This document shows positions 1 to 7,149 of a stretch of DNA of 15,787 nt, piece by piece. Within the stretch, counting starts at the first letter, position 1; the number at the start of each line of letters is the position of its first letter. The stretch comes from Natronomonas sp. (GTDB lineage: Archaea; Halobacteriota; Halobacteria; Halobacteriales; Haloarculaceae). The stretch covers positions 1 through 15,787 of the forward strand of contig SKKJ01000201.1 in the NCBI GenBank assembly GCA_007121575.1. Reading direction: 5' to 3'. The notes under the pieces are model-generated. The model was not told the DNA's origin. It searched no databases and worked only from the letters and a program-made list of their open reading frames with translations. The translations under genes and the position numbers were made by a program.

Positions 1-1
1 C

Positions 2-322
2 GACGAACTCGATCGGTTCGAGGACCGAATTGACGAACGAACGGTCCATCGCGAGGAGATCGAGCGAGATCTCAAGCGGTACGTCCGGGCGCGGCTTCGC
101 CGCGGGAAAGCGAGCGGTTGGGGGCCGTATCTGGTGTTGCTCTACGGCACCGCGATGACCCTCGGTGCGTTTTATTTCCTCCCGGGCGGATGGGCCATTC
201 TCGCGATGCTCGTCATCTGGCTATCGACGCTCGGTCTCTATGCACTGATGTTGATCGTCGGCACGACGATCACCGCGGCCGGGCTTCCGGGTCGATTAAA
301 CGACCGCTTTGAGAGCCGATGA
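2..322 (+). CDS. Small conserved two-helix membrane protein, 3' part only
   Basis: The reading frame is open from the left edge and ends at TGA 320-322. About 106 C-terminal residues are visible. The first ~38 are highly charged (DELDRFEDRIDE, then HREEIERDLKRYVRARLRR) and probably form a cytoplasmic helix. Two hydrophobic segments follow, around visible residues 42-60 and 63-87, and then a short charged tail ending in RFESR. This looks like the small haloarchaeal membrane proteins of unknown function with a charged helix before a helical hairpin. I do not recognise a named family or catalytic motif. Its stop overlaps the start of the PAP2 phosphatase gene by four bases (ATGA), so the two are probably co-translated. 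The start lies outside the window. Confidence 0.8.
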   Translation, partial: DELDRFEDRIDERTVHREEIERDLKRYVRARLRRGKASGWGPYLVLLYGTAMTLGAFYFLPGGWAILAMLVIWLSTLGLYALMLIVGTTITAAGLPGRLNDRFESR

Positions 323-1212
323 GCCGCGGTATCGGCGAGACCGAGTTCGTTTCCGGGCTCCCCGACTCGGTTGCGCTCCTCGCGGCGCTCGTGACGGCCC
401 TCGGCGACGTGTGGTTCGTCTTCGTGCTTCTCGGCGCGCTCTATTGGTTCGGTTCGGTGTTTCCCGGTCCGCTCTCGCTTTCGCGTCGGAACGCCGCGTT
501 CGCGATCGCACTTGCCCTCGGCGGGATCGCTGTCACGACGACACTGAAAGCGTTCTTCACCCTCCCTCGCCCTCCGAGTGCAGCCGAGCCGGCCGGTGCG
601 GCGCTCGTCCCCGAACTGCTTATCCCGCTCTATGCACAGATCGCCGCCGCTGACGGATTCGGGTTTCCGAGCGGGCACGCTGTCGCCGCGATCGTCGTCT
701 ACGGCGGGCTCGCACTCCTCGTTGGGACGCGGCGCGGATACGCGATCGGGGCAATACTGTGCGTCTTGATCCCGCTTTCGCGGATCGTCTTGGGCGTGCA
801 CTATCTCGTCGATATCGTCGCCGGCGTGGCTGTCGGCGGAGCGTTTCTCGCGATCGCCTATCGGTTCGGCGGTCGCGGGGTGAATCCGGGTCGGGTGATG
901 TTTTTCGCGCTCCTCGTGGCGCTCGTTGGCGCTGCAGCCAGCTATAACACGGACACGATGCTCGCACTCGGCGGTACCCTCGGCGCACGGATGGCGTGGG
1001 GGATCATCGGTGGATCGGTTGTTCACGAAGCGACGACCCGATCCGGAAGCGCCCTTGCGGCGATCGTCGGCATCGCGTTCGGCGGGCTCTTTGCCGCGGT
1101 TTACGCCCTCGAGCCGGCACCGTATCTCAGCTTTCTCGGCATGTTCGTCGTCGTGTGGGGCGTGCTGACCGCCCCGTTGGCCGGTGAATCTATCGCTCGA
1201 CGGTTGCCGTAG
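319..1212 (+). CDS. PAP2-superfamily membrane phosphatase
   Basis: A 297-residue multi-pass membrane protein with the three parts of the PAP2 phosphatase signature: K77 to R84-P85 (KAFFTLPRP), the PSGH motif at 117-120, and SR at 154-155 with H161 and D165 (SRIVLGVHYLVD). In this family the motif histidines act as nucleophile and proton donor in removing phosphate from a lipid or isoprenoid phosphate at the membrane. The substrate here could be phosphatidic acid, phosphatidylglycerophosphate or a polyprenyl pyrophosphate; the sequence does not say which. The catalytic domain ends near residue 180, and about 115 further residues form extra hydrophobic segments without motifs. The start ATG overlaps the upstream stop by four bases, so the gene probably belongs to an operon with the preceding small membrane protein. 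Confidence 0.9.
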   Translation: MSRGIGETEFVSGLPDSVALLAALVTALGDVWFVFVLLGALYWFGSVFPGPLSLSRRNAAFAIALALGGIAVTTTLKAFFTLPRPPSAAEPAGAALVPELLIPLYAQIAAADGFGFPSGHAVAAIVVYGGLALLVGTRRGYAIGAILCVLIPLSRIVLGVHYLVDIVAGVAVGGAFLAIAYRFGGRGVNPGRVMFFALLVALVGAAASYNTDTMLALGGTLGARMAWGIIGGSVVHEATTRSGSALAAIVGIAFGGLFAAVYALEPAPYLSFLGMFVVVWGVLTAPLAGESIARRLP

Positions 1213-1242
1213 GTGAGGATGAAACGGTTCTCTCGGAGTTCC

Positions 1243-1260
1243 CTTTAGGAAGATACTTCC
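1243..1260 (+). promoter_or_regulatory. Probable promoter of rpl18a-pfdA-ftsY, with a short inverted repeat
   Basis: CTTTAGGA (1243-1250) is a plausible TATA element, predicting transcription from about 1272 and a leader of about 13 nt before the ATG at 1285. It overlaps a perfect inverted repeat GGAAG-ATA-CTTCC at 1248-1260. The 72-bp gap after the PAP2 gene holds nothing else recognisable. The promoter call rests on position and composition only. Confidence 0.4.
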
Positions 1261-1284
1261 GACTCGCGCGACCTATTATCTCCC

Positions 1285-1461
1285 ATGAGCACGTTTACAG
1301 TCCGGGGTCGGTTTCCCGCCCGGTACGGCGAACAGGCGTTCGAAAAGACAATCGAGGCACCAAACGCCGACGTGGCGGTCGAACACGTGTACTCGAACCT
1401 CGGCTCACAACACGGTTTCAAGCGGACCCAGATCGACATCGACGGGGTGGACGATACATGA
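1285..1461 (+). CDS. rpl18a: Large-subunit ribosomal protein L18Ae (eL20, LX)
   Basis: A 58-residue protein starting MSTFTVRGRFPARYG and ending in DGVDDT. The N-terminal FTVRGRF strand, the middle EHVYSNLGSQHGFKR block and the final QIDIDGV strand match archaeal L18Ae/LX, a small protein of the large ribosomal subunit whose archaeal form is about this length. The next gene, prefoldin alpha, overlaps by ATGA (1458-1461), and ftsY follows. The rpl18a-pfdA-ftsY order is familiar in haloarchaea and supports the call. The short upstream gap with a TATA-like element suggests that transcription of the cluster begins here. Confidence 0.9.
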   Translation: MSTFTVRGRFPARYGEQAFEKTIEAPNADVAVEHVYSNLGSQHGFKRTQIDIDGVDDT

Positions 1462-1913
1462 GCCTCGGTGGTGGCGGCGGCGCGATGCAGCAGATCCAAG
1501 AGCAGCTGCAGCTCTTAGAGCAAGAGAAACAGGCGATCAACGCCGAGATCCAGAACATCCGCGACGAACAAAGCGAGATCGACGAAGCGATCGAAGCGAT
1601 CGAGACGCTCGGAACCGGCTCGACGGTGCAGGTGCCGGTCGGCGGCGACGCGTACGTCCGCGCGGAGATTCAAGACATCGAAGAGGTCGTCGTCACGCTG
1701 GGTGGCGGCTACGCGGCCGAACGCGATTCGGACGGCGCGATCGATTCCCTCGAGCACAAAAAAGGCGCGCTCGATGACCGAATCGACGAACTTCGAGAGG
1801 AGATCCAAACGATCGAATCCGAGACGGATGACCTCGAAGCGCGAGCCCAACAGGCCCAACAACAGCAGATGCAACAGCTCCAGCAGATGCAGCAACAACA
1901 GGACGACGAGTAG
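1458..1913 (+). CDS. pfdA: Prefoldin subunit alpha
   Basis: A 151-residue protein with prefoldin-alpha architecture: an N-terminal coiled-coil helix (about 10-50), a central beta-hairpin region (TVQVPVGGDAYVRAEI and EVVVTLGGGYAAERD, about 55-90), and a C-terminal coiled coil (about 93-148). Two alpha and four beta subunits form the hexameric holdase that captures unfolded proteins and passes them to the thermosome in the cytoplasm. The C-terminal 131-148 segment is extremely glutamine-rich (14 of 18 residues), at the coiled-coil tip that contacts clients. The N-terminus has a GGGGG stretch (residues 4-8). Translation is coupled to rpl18a through a four-base overlap, and ftsY starts five bases after the stop. 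Confidence 0.93.
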   Translation: MSLGGGGGAMQQIQEQLQLLEQEKQAINAEIQNIRDEQSEIDEAIEAIETLGTGSTVQVPVGGDAYVRAEIQDIEEVVVTLGGGYAAERDSDGAIDSLEHKKGALDDRIDELREEIQTIESETDDLEARAQQAQQQQMQQLQQMQQQQDDE

Positions 1914-1918
1914 GGGCG

Positions 1919-3001
1919 ATGTTCGACGGACTGAAAGAAAAGCTCGGCCGGTTCAAAAGCGATGTCGAAGCGGACGCCGAGACGGAGACTGAACTCGACG
2001 AAAGCGCGGATCCGGAACCGATCGATGAGTCCGCGGAGACGACGGACGCCGTCGAATCATCACCGTCCGAGTCGGACGACTCCGCTGTTGATACCGAGGC
2101 TGATGACGGCCCCGGACTAGCGAAGAAAGCGGCGCTCGCGGCGACCGGCCGGACGATTATCACCGAAGATGAGCTCGAAGCACCGCTCGAGCAGTTAGAA
2201 CTCGAGTTGCTCTCCGGCGATGTCGAGATGGGCGTCGCCCGCGAAATCACCGAGCGGATCAGAGAACAGCTCGTCGGCGACACCCGAAAACAGGTCGAAT
2301 CCGGCGAGCAGGTCATCGAGCGCGCGATCGGTGACGCGTTGCGTGAGGTGATAAGCGTCGGCCAGTTCGACTTCGAAGCGCGGATCGAAGCCGGCGAAAA
2401 ACCGATCGTTATCGTCTTTACCGGCGTCAACGGCGTCGGCAAGACGACCTCGATCGCGAAGCTCTCGAGGTGGCTCGAAGCGCGCGGCTACTCATCGGTG
2501 ATTGCCAACGGCGACACCTATCGTGCGGGCGCAAACGAACAGATCGAAGAGCACGCCGAAGCGCTCGGCACGAAGATCATCACTCACCAACAGGGTGGTG
2601 ATCCGGCGGCCGTCATCTACGACGCCGTCGAGTACGCCGAGGCCAACGGTATCGATGTCGTGTTGGGCGATACGGCCGGTCGACTCCACACCTCGAACGA
2701 TCTGATGGCACAACTGGAGAAGATCGATCGGGTCGTCGACCCCGACATGACGCTGTTCGTCGATGAGGCGGTCGCCGGTCAGGACGCGACGAACCGGGCA
2801 CGGGAGTTCAACGTGGCTGCCGAGATCGACGGCGCGGTGTTGACGAAAGCCGACGCCGATTCCCAAGGCGGCGCGGCGATCTCGATCGCACACGTCACGG
2901 GCAAGCCGATCCTCTTTCTCGGTACCGGCCAAGGTTATGACGACCTCGAACGGTTCGATCCCGACGAAATCGTCAACCGTCTCCTCCGCGACGAGGAGTG
3001 A
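1919..3001 (+). CDS. ftsY: Signal recognition particle receptor FtsY
   Basis: A 360-residue SRP-type GTPase. It has a very acidic N-terminal A region (about 15-65, Asp/Glu/Ser-rich), a helical N domain (about 70-150) and a G domain with P-loop GVNGVGKTT (169-177), the DTAGR motif (251-255) and TKAD (309-312), followed by the SQGGAAISIAHVTGKPILFL segment and a C-terminal helix. FtsY docks ribosome-SRP complexes at the membrane; GTP hydrolysis by FtsY and SRP54 releases the nascent chain to the Sec translocon. G250 stands before DTAGR where many bacterial FtsY proteins have a hydrophobic residue; I believe this is usual in haloarchaea. The gene lies five bases after pfdA with only a weak GGGG before the ATG, so it is probably read through from that operon. 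Confidence 0.96.
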   Translation: MFDGLKEKLGRFKSDVEADAETETELDESADPEPIDESAETTDAVESSPSESDDSAVDTEADDGPGLAKKAALAATGRTIITEDELEAPLEQLELELLSGDVEMGVAREITERIREQLVGDTRKQVESGEQVIERAIGDALREVISVGQFDFEARIEAGEKPIVIVFTGVNGVGKTTSIAKLSRWLEARGYSSVIANGDTYRAGANEQIEEHAEALGTKIITHQQGGDPAAVIYDAVEYAEANGIDVVLGDTAGRLHTSNDLMAQLEKIDRVVDPDMTLFVDEAVAGQDATNRAREFNVAAEIDGAVLTKADADSQGGAAISIAHVTGKPILFLGTGQGYDDLERFDPDEIVNRLLRDEE

Positions 3002-3004
3002 GCG

Positions 3005-3394
3005 ATGCGAGATCGCACGGCGGCCGCGGTGCTGTTGATCGCGGGCTTGGCCGTCGTCTTCGGCTTTTTCGTGTTGACGAGCGATGTCCCCAGCGAAGAC
3101 GCACCCAACGCGTCTTTCGCGATCGAAAGCGACGCAGCGTCCGGCGAACTCGTCGTCGAGCACGCTGGTGGCGACTCGCTGCAATCGGGCTCGCTCAGAG
3201 TCTTGGTCTATGAGGACCGACCGATCATCCCCGATCGAACCGTACATGGAACGGTCTGGGAGACGAACTCCGGCACGATCCGTCCGGGCGATCGGATCGA
3301 ACTCGAAGACCAACGGTTCGAATCCGGACAGCGGGTGGTCGTTCGATGGTTCGGCGACGGCGGACAGGCGAACCTCTATGAGACGTACTTCTAG
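3005..3394 (+). CDS. Membrane-anchored protein with pilin-like beta domain
   Basis: A 129-residue protein. Residues 6-25 form one hydrophobic N-terminal segment (AAAVLLIAGLAVVFGFFVLT), followed by a beta-rich, acidic outer domain. Its pattern, ELVVEHAGGDSLQSGSLRVLV, then RPGDRIEL and RVVVRWFGDG, resembles the C-terminal half of archaeal type IV pilin/DUF1628 ectodomains. It lacks the usual class III signal peptide (short basic leader with an R/K-G/A cleavage site and QxSP-type motif), so it is probably an anchored or lipid-free exported protein rather than a pilus subunit. The ATG at 3005 is preceded by GAGGAG inside the ftsY 3' end at suitable spacing, and ftsY ends three bases earlier, so the two are probably co-transcribed. 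Function is unknown; the pilin resemblance is by eye only. Confidence 0.7.
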   Translation: MRDRTAAAVLLIAGLAVVFGFFVLTSDVPSEDAPNASFAIESDAASGELVVEHAGGDSLQSGSLRVLVYEDRPIIPDRTVHGTVWETNSGTIRPGDRIELEDQRFESGQRVVVRWFGDGGQANLYETYF

Positions 3395-3449
3395 TGCCGA
3401 CTGGTAGCTGTCCCGTTCGACGCGTCATACTCGGCTTTTGCACGTACAC

Positions 3450-3455
3450 TTTTAT
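3450..3455 (+). promoter_or_regulatory. TATA element of the ilvA gene
   Basis: TTTTAT, centred about 26 nt before the ATG at 3479, fits an archaeal TATA box and a leaderless transcript beginning at or within a few bases of the start codon. No spaced Shine-Dalgarno is present; the GGGGGT touching the ATG is too close. The 84-bp gap after the pilin-like gene contains no gene. Confidence 0.55.
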
Positions 3456-3478
3456 CGACGCACGGAGACATCGGGGGT

Positions 3479-4717
3479 ATGCCTCCCGTTACGATCGAGG
3501 CGATCGAAGCCGCGGCCGATCGAATGGTCGATGCGGCTGCTGTCCAACGGACGCCGACCGAACGCAGTCGATCGCTGAGCGACCATTGCGATGCCGAGGT
3601 CCAACTCAAAATGGAGCACCTCCAGCGCACGGGCTCGTTCAAGACCCGCGGCGCACACAACGCGATGACGCGGATCGTCGACGAGAACGAAAACGGCGCG
3701 GGTATTTCGCGGGTCATCGCGGCCAGTGCGGGCAATCACGCTCAGGGTGTCGCACTAGCGGCCACCCATGCCGGAATCGACTCGACGATCGTGATGCCCG
3801 AATCCGCCCCGCAGATGAAGATCGAGGCGACTCGAAACTACGGAGCTGACGTCGTCCTCCACGGAACGGCGTTTCCGGAGGCGATGGCGCACGCCCGGAC
3901 GCTCGCGGACGACGACAGCGTCCGATTCATCCACGCGTTCGATGACCCCGACATCGTCGCCGGACAGGGGACCCTTGGCCTCGAAATCCTCGAACAGATC
4001 CCCGATGTCGACACCGTTCTCGCTCCGATCGGCGGCGGCGGGCTCATCGCCGGCGTCGCGACCGCGATCAAAGCGAAAAAGCCCGACACTCGTATCGTCG
4101 GCGTGCAAACCGAGGGTGCCTCGACCGTCGCCGAGAGCCTCGAAAATGGCCGACCGATCGAACGATCCGAACTCGATACCATCGCCGACGGGATCGCGAC
4201 CGGTGGCGTGAGCGAACTCACGTTTTCGCATATTCGGGCACACGTCGACGAGATCGTCGTCGTCAGTGATGACGACGTCGCTGCCGTTATCCTTCTCCTG
4301 TTAGAGCGTGCAAAACAGATGGTTGAAGGCGCGGGGGCGACGGCCGCGGCGGCGCTTTTGACCGACGAGTTCGACTGCGGCGGCGAGACCGTCGTCCCGA
4401 TCCTCTGTGGCGGCAACATAGACATCACCTCTCTACAAGAGGTACTGACACACGCGCTCGTCGATCGCTGCCAACTCGTTGAGTTGACCGTTCGAATCGA
4501 CGATCAGCCCGGAAACATGGGCGATATCTCGACGATCATCGGCGACGAACAGGCGAACATCCGGACGGTCCGTCACGAACGCAGTCGGCCCGATCTCCCG
4601 GTGGGCGACGCCGATCTCGTCTTCGAGATCGAAACGAACGGTCCGACCCACACCGAGCGCGTCTTGGACGCGCTTCGGGAGACCGAATACGCCGTCGAAA
4701 GCACGACGATGGACTGA
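3479..4717 (+). CDS. ilvA: Threonine ammonia-lyase (threonine dehydratase) with ACT-like domain
   Basis: A 412-residue fold-type II PLP enzyme. The Schiff-base lysine is K55 in SFKTRGA; the substrate/cofactor loop SAGNHAQG is at 83-90; the phosphate-binding GGGG loop is at 185-188; and CGGN occupies 310-313. From about 331 an ACT-like regulatory domain follows (VELTVRIDDQPGNMGDIS). The family converts L-threonine to 2-oxobutanoate and ammonia, the first step of isoleucine synthesis from threonine, and can also act catabolically. One short ACT-like domain resembles the TdcB/short IlvA type found in archaea rather than long enterobacterial IlvA, so biosynthetic versus catabolic use is uncertain. 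The gene has its own promoter. It converges on pantoate kinase with five bases between stop codons. Confidence 0.92.
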   Translation: MPPVTIEAIEAAADRMVDAAAVQRTPTERSRSLSDHCDAEVQLKMEHLQRTGSFKTRGAHNAMTRIVDENENGAGISRVIAASAGNHAQGVALAATHAGIDSTIVMPESAPQMKIEATRNYGADVVLHGTAFPEAMAHARTLADDDSVRFIHAFDDPDIVAGQGTLGLEILEQIPDVDTVLAPIGGGGLIAGVATAIKAKKPDTRIVGVQTEGASTVAESLENGRPIERSELDTIADGIATGGVSELTFSHIRAHVDEIVVVSDDDVAAVILLLLERAKQMVEGAGATAAAALLTDEFDCGGETVVPILCGGNIDITSLQEVLTHALVDRCQLVELTVRIDDQPGNMGDISTIIGDEQANIRTVRHERSRPDLPVGDADLVFEIETNGPTHTERVLDALRETEYAVESTTMD

Positions 4718-4722
4718 GCACG

Positions 4723-5544
4723 CTACTGGAGGTGCGCTCCAGTCAGACAGATCTCACACTGTTCGGCGTCGTATCCCGCATCGGAGAGTCCGGTACCGAC
4801 GCTGAACACCGTCTCTCCGAGCATCGCCATCGCCGCCTCCCCCCCAGCCGCAGAGACGTCTTCGATCACCTCTTGAACTCGTGGCGTCAACAGCTCCGCT
4901 TCGCGCGCAAACCGCCGTGAGTTCTCCATGAGCGTCTCTACGGTCGGCTCTTCGACGAGCGCGGAAAGCGCCCGCTGTCCCGCAGCAGTTAACATCGTCG
5001 TTTCGCCGGAAATAATCGCTTCCGTGTTGAGTTCGCCGAAACTGACGTACTCGACGGTTCCACGCGCCGGGATGCCGTCCATCGCCCCGTGTGCCGGCGC
5101 GCCGGGTTCGAGTCTGATCGGGACGCCACCGCGAGCCTGTGCGACGACATCGCCGAGGCCGGTCCCCGCCTGCACTTCCGCGCCGTGTGCGATCGTCACG
5201 AGTTCGTTCTCCGAGAGCTCTCGGTCGAACACGTCGTTGATGACGAGCGCCGTCCCGAGCGCTGCGGCACCGGAGACACCGAAGCCAGCACCCAACGGGA
5301 GGTCGGTTTCGACGACGACGCGAGCCGTCGCGCGCAACGCGCCGAGGACGCGGTCAACCGATTCGATCTCCGCCGGTTCGCCGTTGAGTTCGAGTCCGTT
5401 ACCCGCTTCGAGACGGACGGTGACACCCTCAGAAACGGTGACGCCCGCTCCCCGCGATCCGGCTTTCGTTGGATCGTCGTTCGGATGGGCACTGAAAAAC
5501 CCGGTTACGTGACCGGGCACGAACGCGGACGCCGATGTTGCCAT
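4723..5544 (-). CDS. pok: Archaeal pantoate kinase (GHMP family)
   Basis: A 273-residue GHMP-superfamily kinase. It has an N-terminal VPGHVTGFFSAH motif (9-20), the ATP-binding glycine loop PLGAGFGVSGAAALG (83-97), a conserved EVQAGTGLGDVVAQARGG block (123-140) and a C-terminal GEAAMAMLGETVF segment (235-247). In archaea, pantoate kinase phosphorylates (R)-pantoate with ATP to 4-phosphopantoate, which phosphopantothenate synthetase joins to beta-alanine on the way to coenzyme A, replacing bacterial PanC and PanK. The frame is open for 14 more codons upstream with a Met at 5586, but I place the start at 5544. Family homology begins at MATSASAFVPGH, and a TATA-like TTTAA at 5570-5574 sits 26-30 nt before this ATG, inside what would be the extension. 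The transcript is therefore probably leaderless. Confidence 0.9.
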   Translation of the reverse strand: MATSASAFVPGHVTGFFSAHPNDDPTKAGSRGAGVTVSEGVTVRLEAGNGLELNGEPAEIESVDRVLGALRATARVVVETDLPLGAGFGVSGAAALGTALVINDVFDRELSENELVTIAHGAEVQAGTGLGDVVAQARGGVPIRLEPGAPAHGAMDGIPARGTVEYVSFGELNTEAIISGETTMLTAAGQRALSALVEEPTVETLMENSRRFAREAELLTPRVQEVIEDVSAAGGEAAMAMLGETVFSVGTGLSDAGYDAEQCEICLTGAHLQ

Positions 5545-5567
5545 GCGATGCGGTCGGAGACGAACCG

Positions 5568-5577
5568 TGTTAAATCT
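5568..5577 (-). promoter_or_regulatory. TATA element of pantoate kinase
   Basis: On the minus strand the sequence reads GATTTAACAC; its TTTAA core is at 5570-5574. Counting about 26 nt downstream gives a transcription start near 5546, essentially at the ATG (5544-5542). This decides between the two candidate start codons. Confidence 0.55.
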
Positions 5578-5666
5578 TACAAACATGCGCCGAGTGAGTA
5601 TTGTTCGTCACCGCCACGGTTTCGTTTATCACGATCAATCGACACGGTCGGTCGTTCTCGCCGTCG

Positions 5667-5677
5667 AAAAGATAAAT
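5667..5677 (+). promoter_or_regulatory. Probable promoter of the mnh operon
   Basis: AAAAGATAAAT is the most TATA-like stretch before mnhE, predicting transcription from about 5699 and a leader of about 20 nt. The leader has no evident Shine-Dalgarno. It lies in the 175-bp divergent region shared with the pantoate kinase promoter. An alternative AT-rich word, GTTTATC at 5624-5630, is farther away. Confidence 0.4.
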
Positions 5678-5719
5678 CGTTTTGAGAGGGGTCCGTGAAA
5701 GACACCGTAGTGAACACCC

Positions 5720-6880
5720 GTGGCTGACCACACACACGATCCGCCGCCCGGCGGTGCATTGCTCGTCCCCGTCGGCGAGTCGGTGACGCTACGGCAAACC
5801 GTCGCCTACACCATGGAGATCGCGGCAGCGGAGGAGATCTCCGAAGTGCACTTCGTTTCCCCTGTCGCGTGGCACGACGTCGGTGACGTCGAACTCGCCG
5901 TCAGAGAACGAACGCAATCGCTCTTGGATCGGGTTTCGGTGTGGGCCGAAGAAGACGCCCCAGCCGATGCGCCAACTATCCATACGGCGGTTATCGGTGC
6001 CGAGGAGTACCTCTTCAGTCCCGACGATTACGCCGATATTCTCGCCCGATACGCCGATGAGCGCGGCATTAAACGCATCATCGTTGATCCCGAGTATAGC
6101 CCCGGGGGAAACGTTCCGCTGTTACGTCCGATGGAGGTCGCGCTGGCCGTGCGCGGCTTCGACGTGATCGAAGCACCCGCCTCCCGCCCCGTTCGTCGAT
6201 CGAGACTGACGCGTCCCGGCGGGATCGCCCAGTTCGGCCTGCTCTTCGGTATCTCGTTTCTGTTCTATCAACTGCTCGGTGGCTTCGTGATCGTGACCGG
6301 CGACAGCTTCGATTTCTTTTATGAATTGATCACCGGTACGATCACCGCCGGACTCGTCGCCGGGGCGCTGTATACGGTCACGCTCTCGAATCGGATCCGG
6401 CTTCGAACGCTCGGTAAACAGCTTCTCAGGCTCGGGTTGTACGTCCCGTATCTGGTCTATGAGATCATCAAATCGAACATCCTCATTACGACCATCATAC
6501 TGCATCCGAAGCTGCCGATCGAGCCACGGATGACGCGCGTCCGTTCGGCCGTGTGGGGCGGTCCGGCGCTCACGACGCTCGGCAACAGTATCACGCTCAC
6601 GCCCGGCACGCTCACGGTCCGTACCGAAGGACAGGATCTCTACGTTCACAGCCTCTTTCAGAGCGCTCGTGACGGCGTCGCCGACGGCGCGCTCGAACGG
6701 GCCGTCCGCTTCGTCTTTTACGGCCGGCGCGCGGCGGCGATACCGACTCCGAGAGAGCGCGGCGATTACGTCGAACTGCAGGGGCCGAACGCCGAGTCCG
6801 AACCGGACGCCGGAGCGGAAGCCGACGTCGAGTCCGAACCGGACGCCGAAACCGAACCCGTTGAGGAGGAACCCAAATGA
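5720..6880 (+). CDS. mnhE: Mrp-type cation/proton antiporter subunit E with N-terminal Usp-like domain
   Basis: A 386-residue protein, more than twice the ~160-residue size of ordinary MnhE. Residues 12-150 form a soluble alpha/beta domain (ALLVPVGESVTLRQTV, EVHFVSPV, IKRIIVDPEY) resembling universal stress protein folds. Residues about 165-340 are the MnhE domain, with hydrophobic segments at about 168-190 and 205-222, the LVYEIIKSN stretch (245-253) and the hallmark LGNSITLTPGTLTV (287-300). Residues 356-386 are an acidic Glu/Asp/Pro tail. Subunit E is required for assembly and activity of the Mrp complex in the membrane. The start is GTG 5720: an in-frame TGA lies at 5711-5713, and the next Met (residue 32) would cut off the Usp-like strand. 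It is first in the operon and overlaps mnhF by ATGA. Confidence 0.88.
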   Translation: MADHTHDPPPGGALLVPVGESVTLRQTVAYTMEIAAAEEISEVHFVSPVAWHDVGDVELAVRERTQSLLDRVSVWAEEDAPADAPTIHTAVIGAEEYLFSPDDYADILARYADERGIKRIIVDPEYSPGGNVPLLRPMEVALAVRGFDVIEAPASRPVRRSRLTRPGGIAQFGLLFGISFLFYQLLGGFVIVTGDSFDFFYELITGTITAGLVAGALYTVTLSNRIRLRTLGKQLLRLGLYVPYLVYEIIKSNILITTIILHPKLPIEPRMTRVRSAVWGGPALTTLGNSITLTPGTLTVRTEGQDLYVHSLFQSARDGVADGALERAVRFVFYGRRAAAIPTPRERGDYVELQGPNAESEPDAGAEADVESEPDAETEPVEEEPK

Positions 6881-7149
6881 CGCTGACAACCGCATTCTTA
6901 ACCACGGCAGCCGTACTCGTCGTGCTCGCAATTGCCGTGCTCTACCGCGCCGTTAAAGGCCCGACGATGCAAGACCGCGTCATCGCGGTGAACGTGCTTG
7001 GAACGAACACCGTGGTCATTCTCGCGCTTTTGGCGGTCGCACTCGACAGCGAGTCGTTCCTCGATATCGCGCTCGTGTACGCCCTGTTGAACTTCCTCAT
7101 GGCCGTTGCCATCTCGAAATTCACGGTCAAGCGGGGTGATGTGATATGA
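6877..7149 (+). CDS. mnhF: Mrp-type antiporter subunit F
   Basis: A 90-residue protein with three hydrophobic helices, at about 5-23, 36-55 and 60-80. The family motif RAVKGPTMQDRVIAVNVLGT spans 24-43, with D33 in the conserved position, and D63 sits at the start of the third helix (SFLDIALVYALLNFLMAVA). Length and layout match MnhF/MrpF, a small structural subunit of the multisubunit Na+/H+ antiporter. The gene overlaps both neighbours by ATGA (6877-6880 and 7146-7149). Confidence 0.93.
   Translation: MTLTTAFLTTAAVLVVLAIAVLYRAVKGPTMQDRVIAVNVLGTNTVVILALLAVALDSESFLDIALVYALLNFLMAVAISKFTVKRGDVI

Noticed and set aside
238..1026. A 262-codon open frame on the minus strand across the PAP2 gene
   Set aside because: Its translation is Arg/Glu/Asp-rich low-complexity text typical of the antisense of GC-rich haloarchaeal genes, while the plus strand has intact PAP2 motifs.
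5089..5685. A 198-codon plus-strand frame opposite pantoate kinase
   Set aside because: It is the antisense of a well-supported GHMP kinase and continues across its promoter with no motifs.
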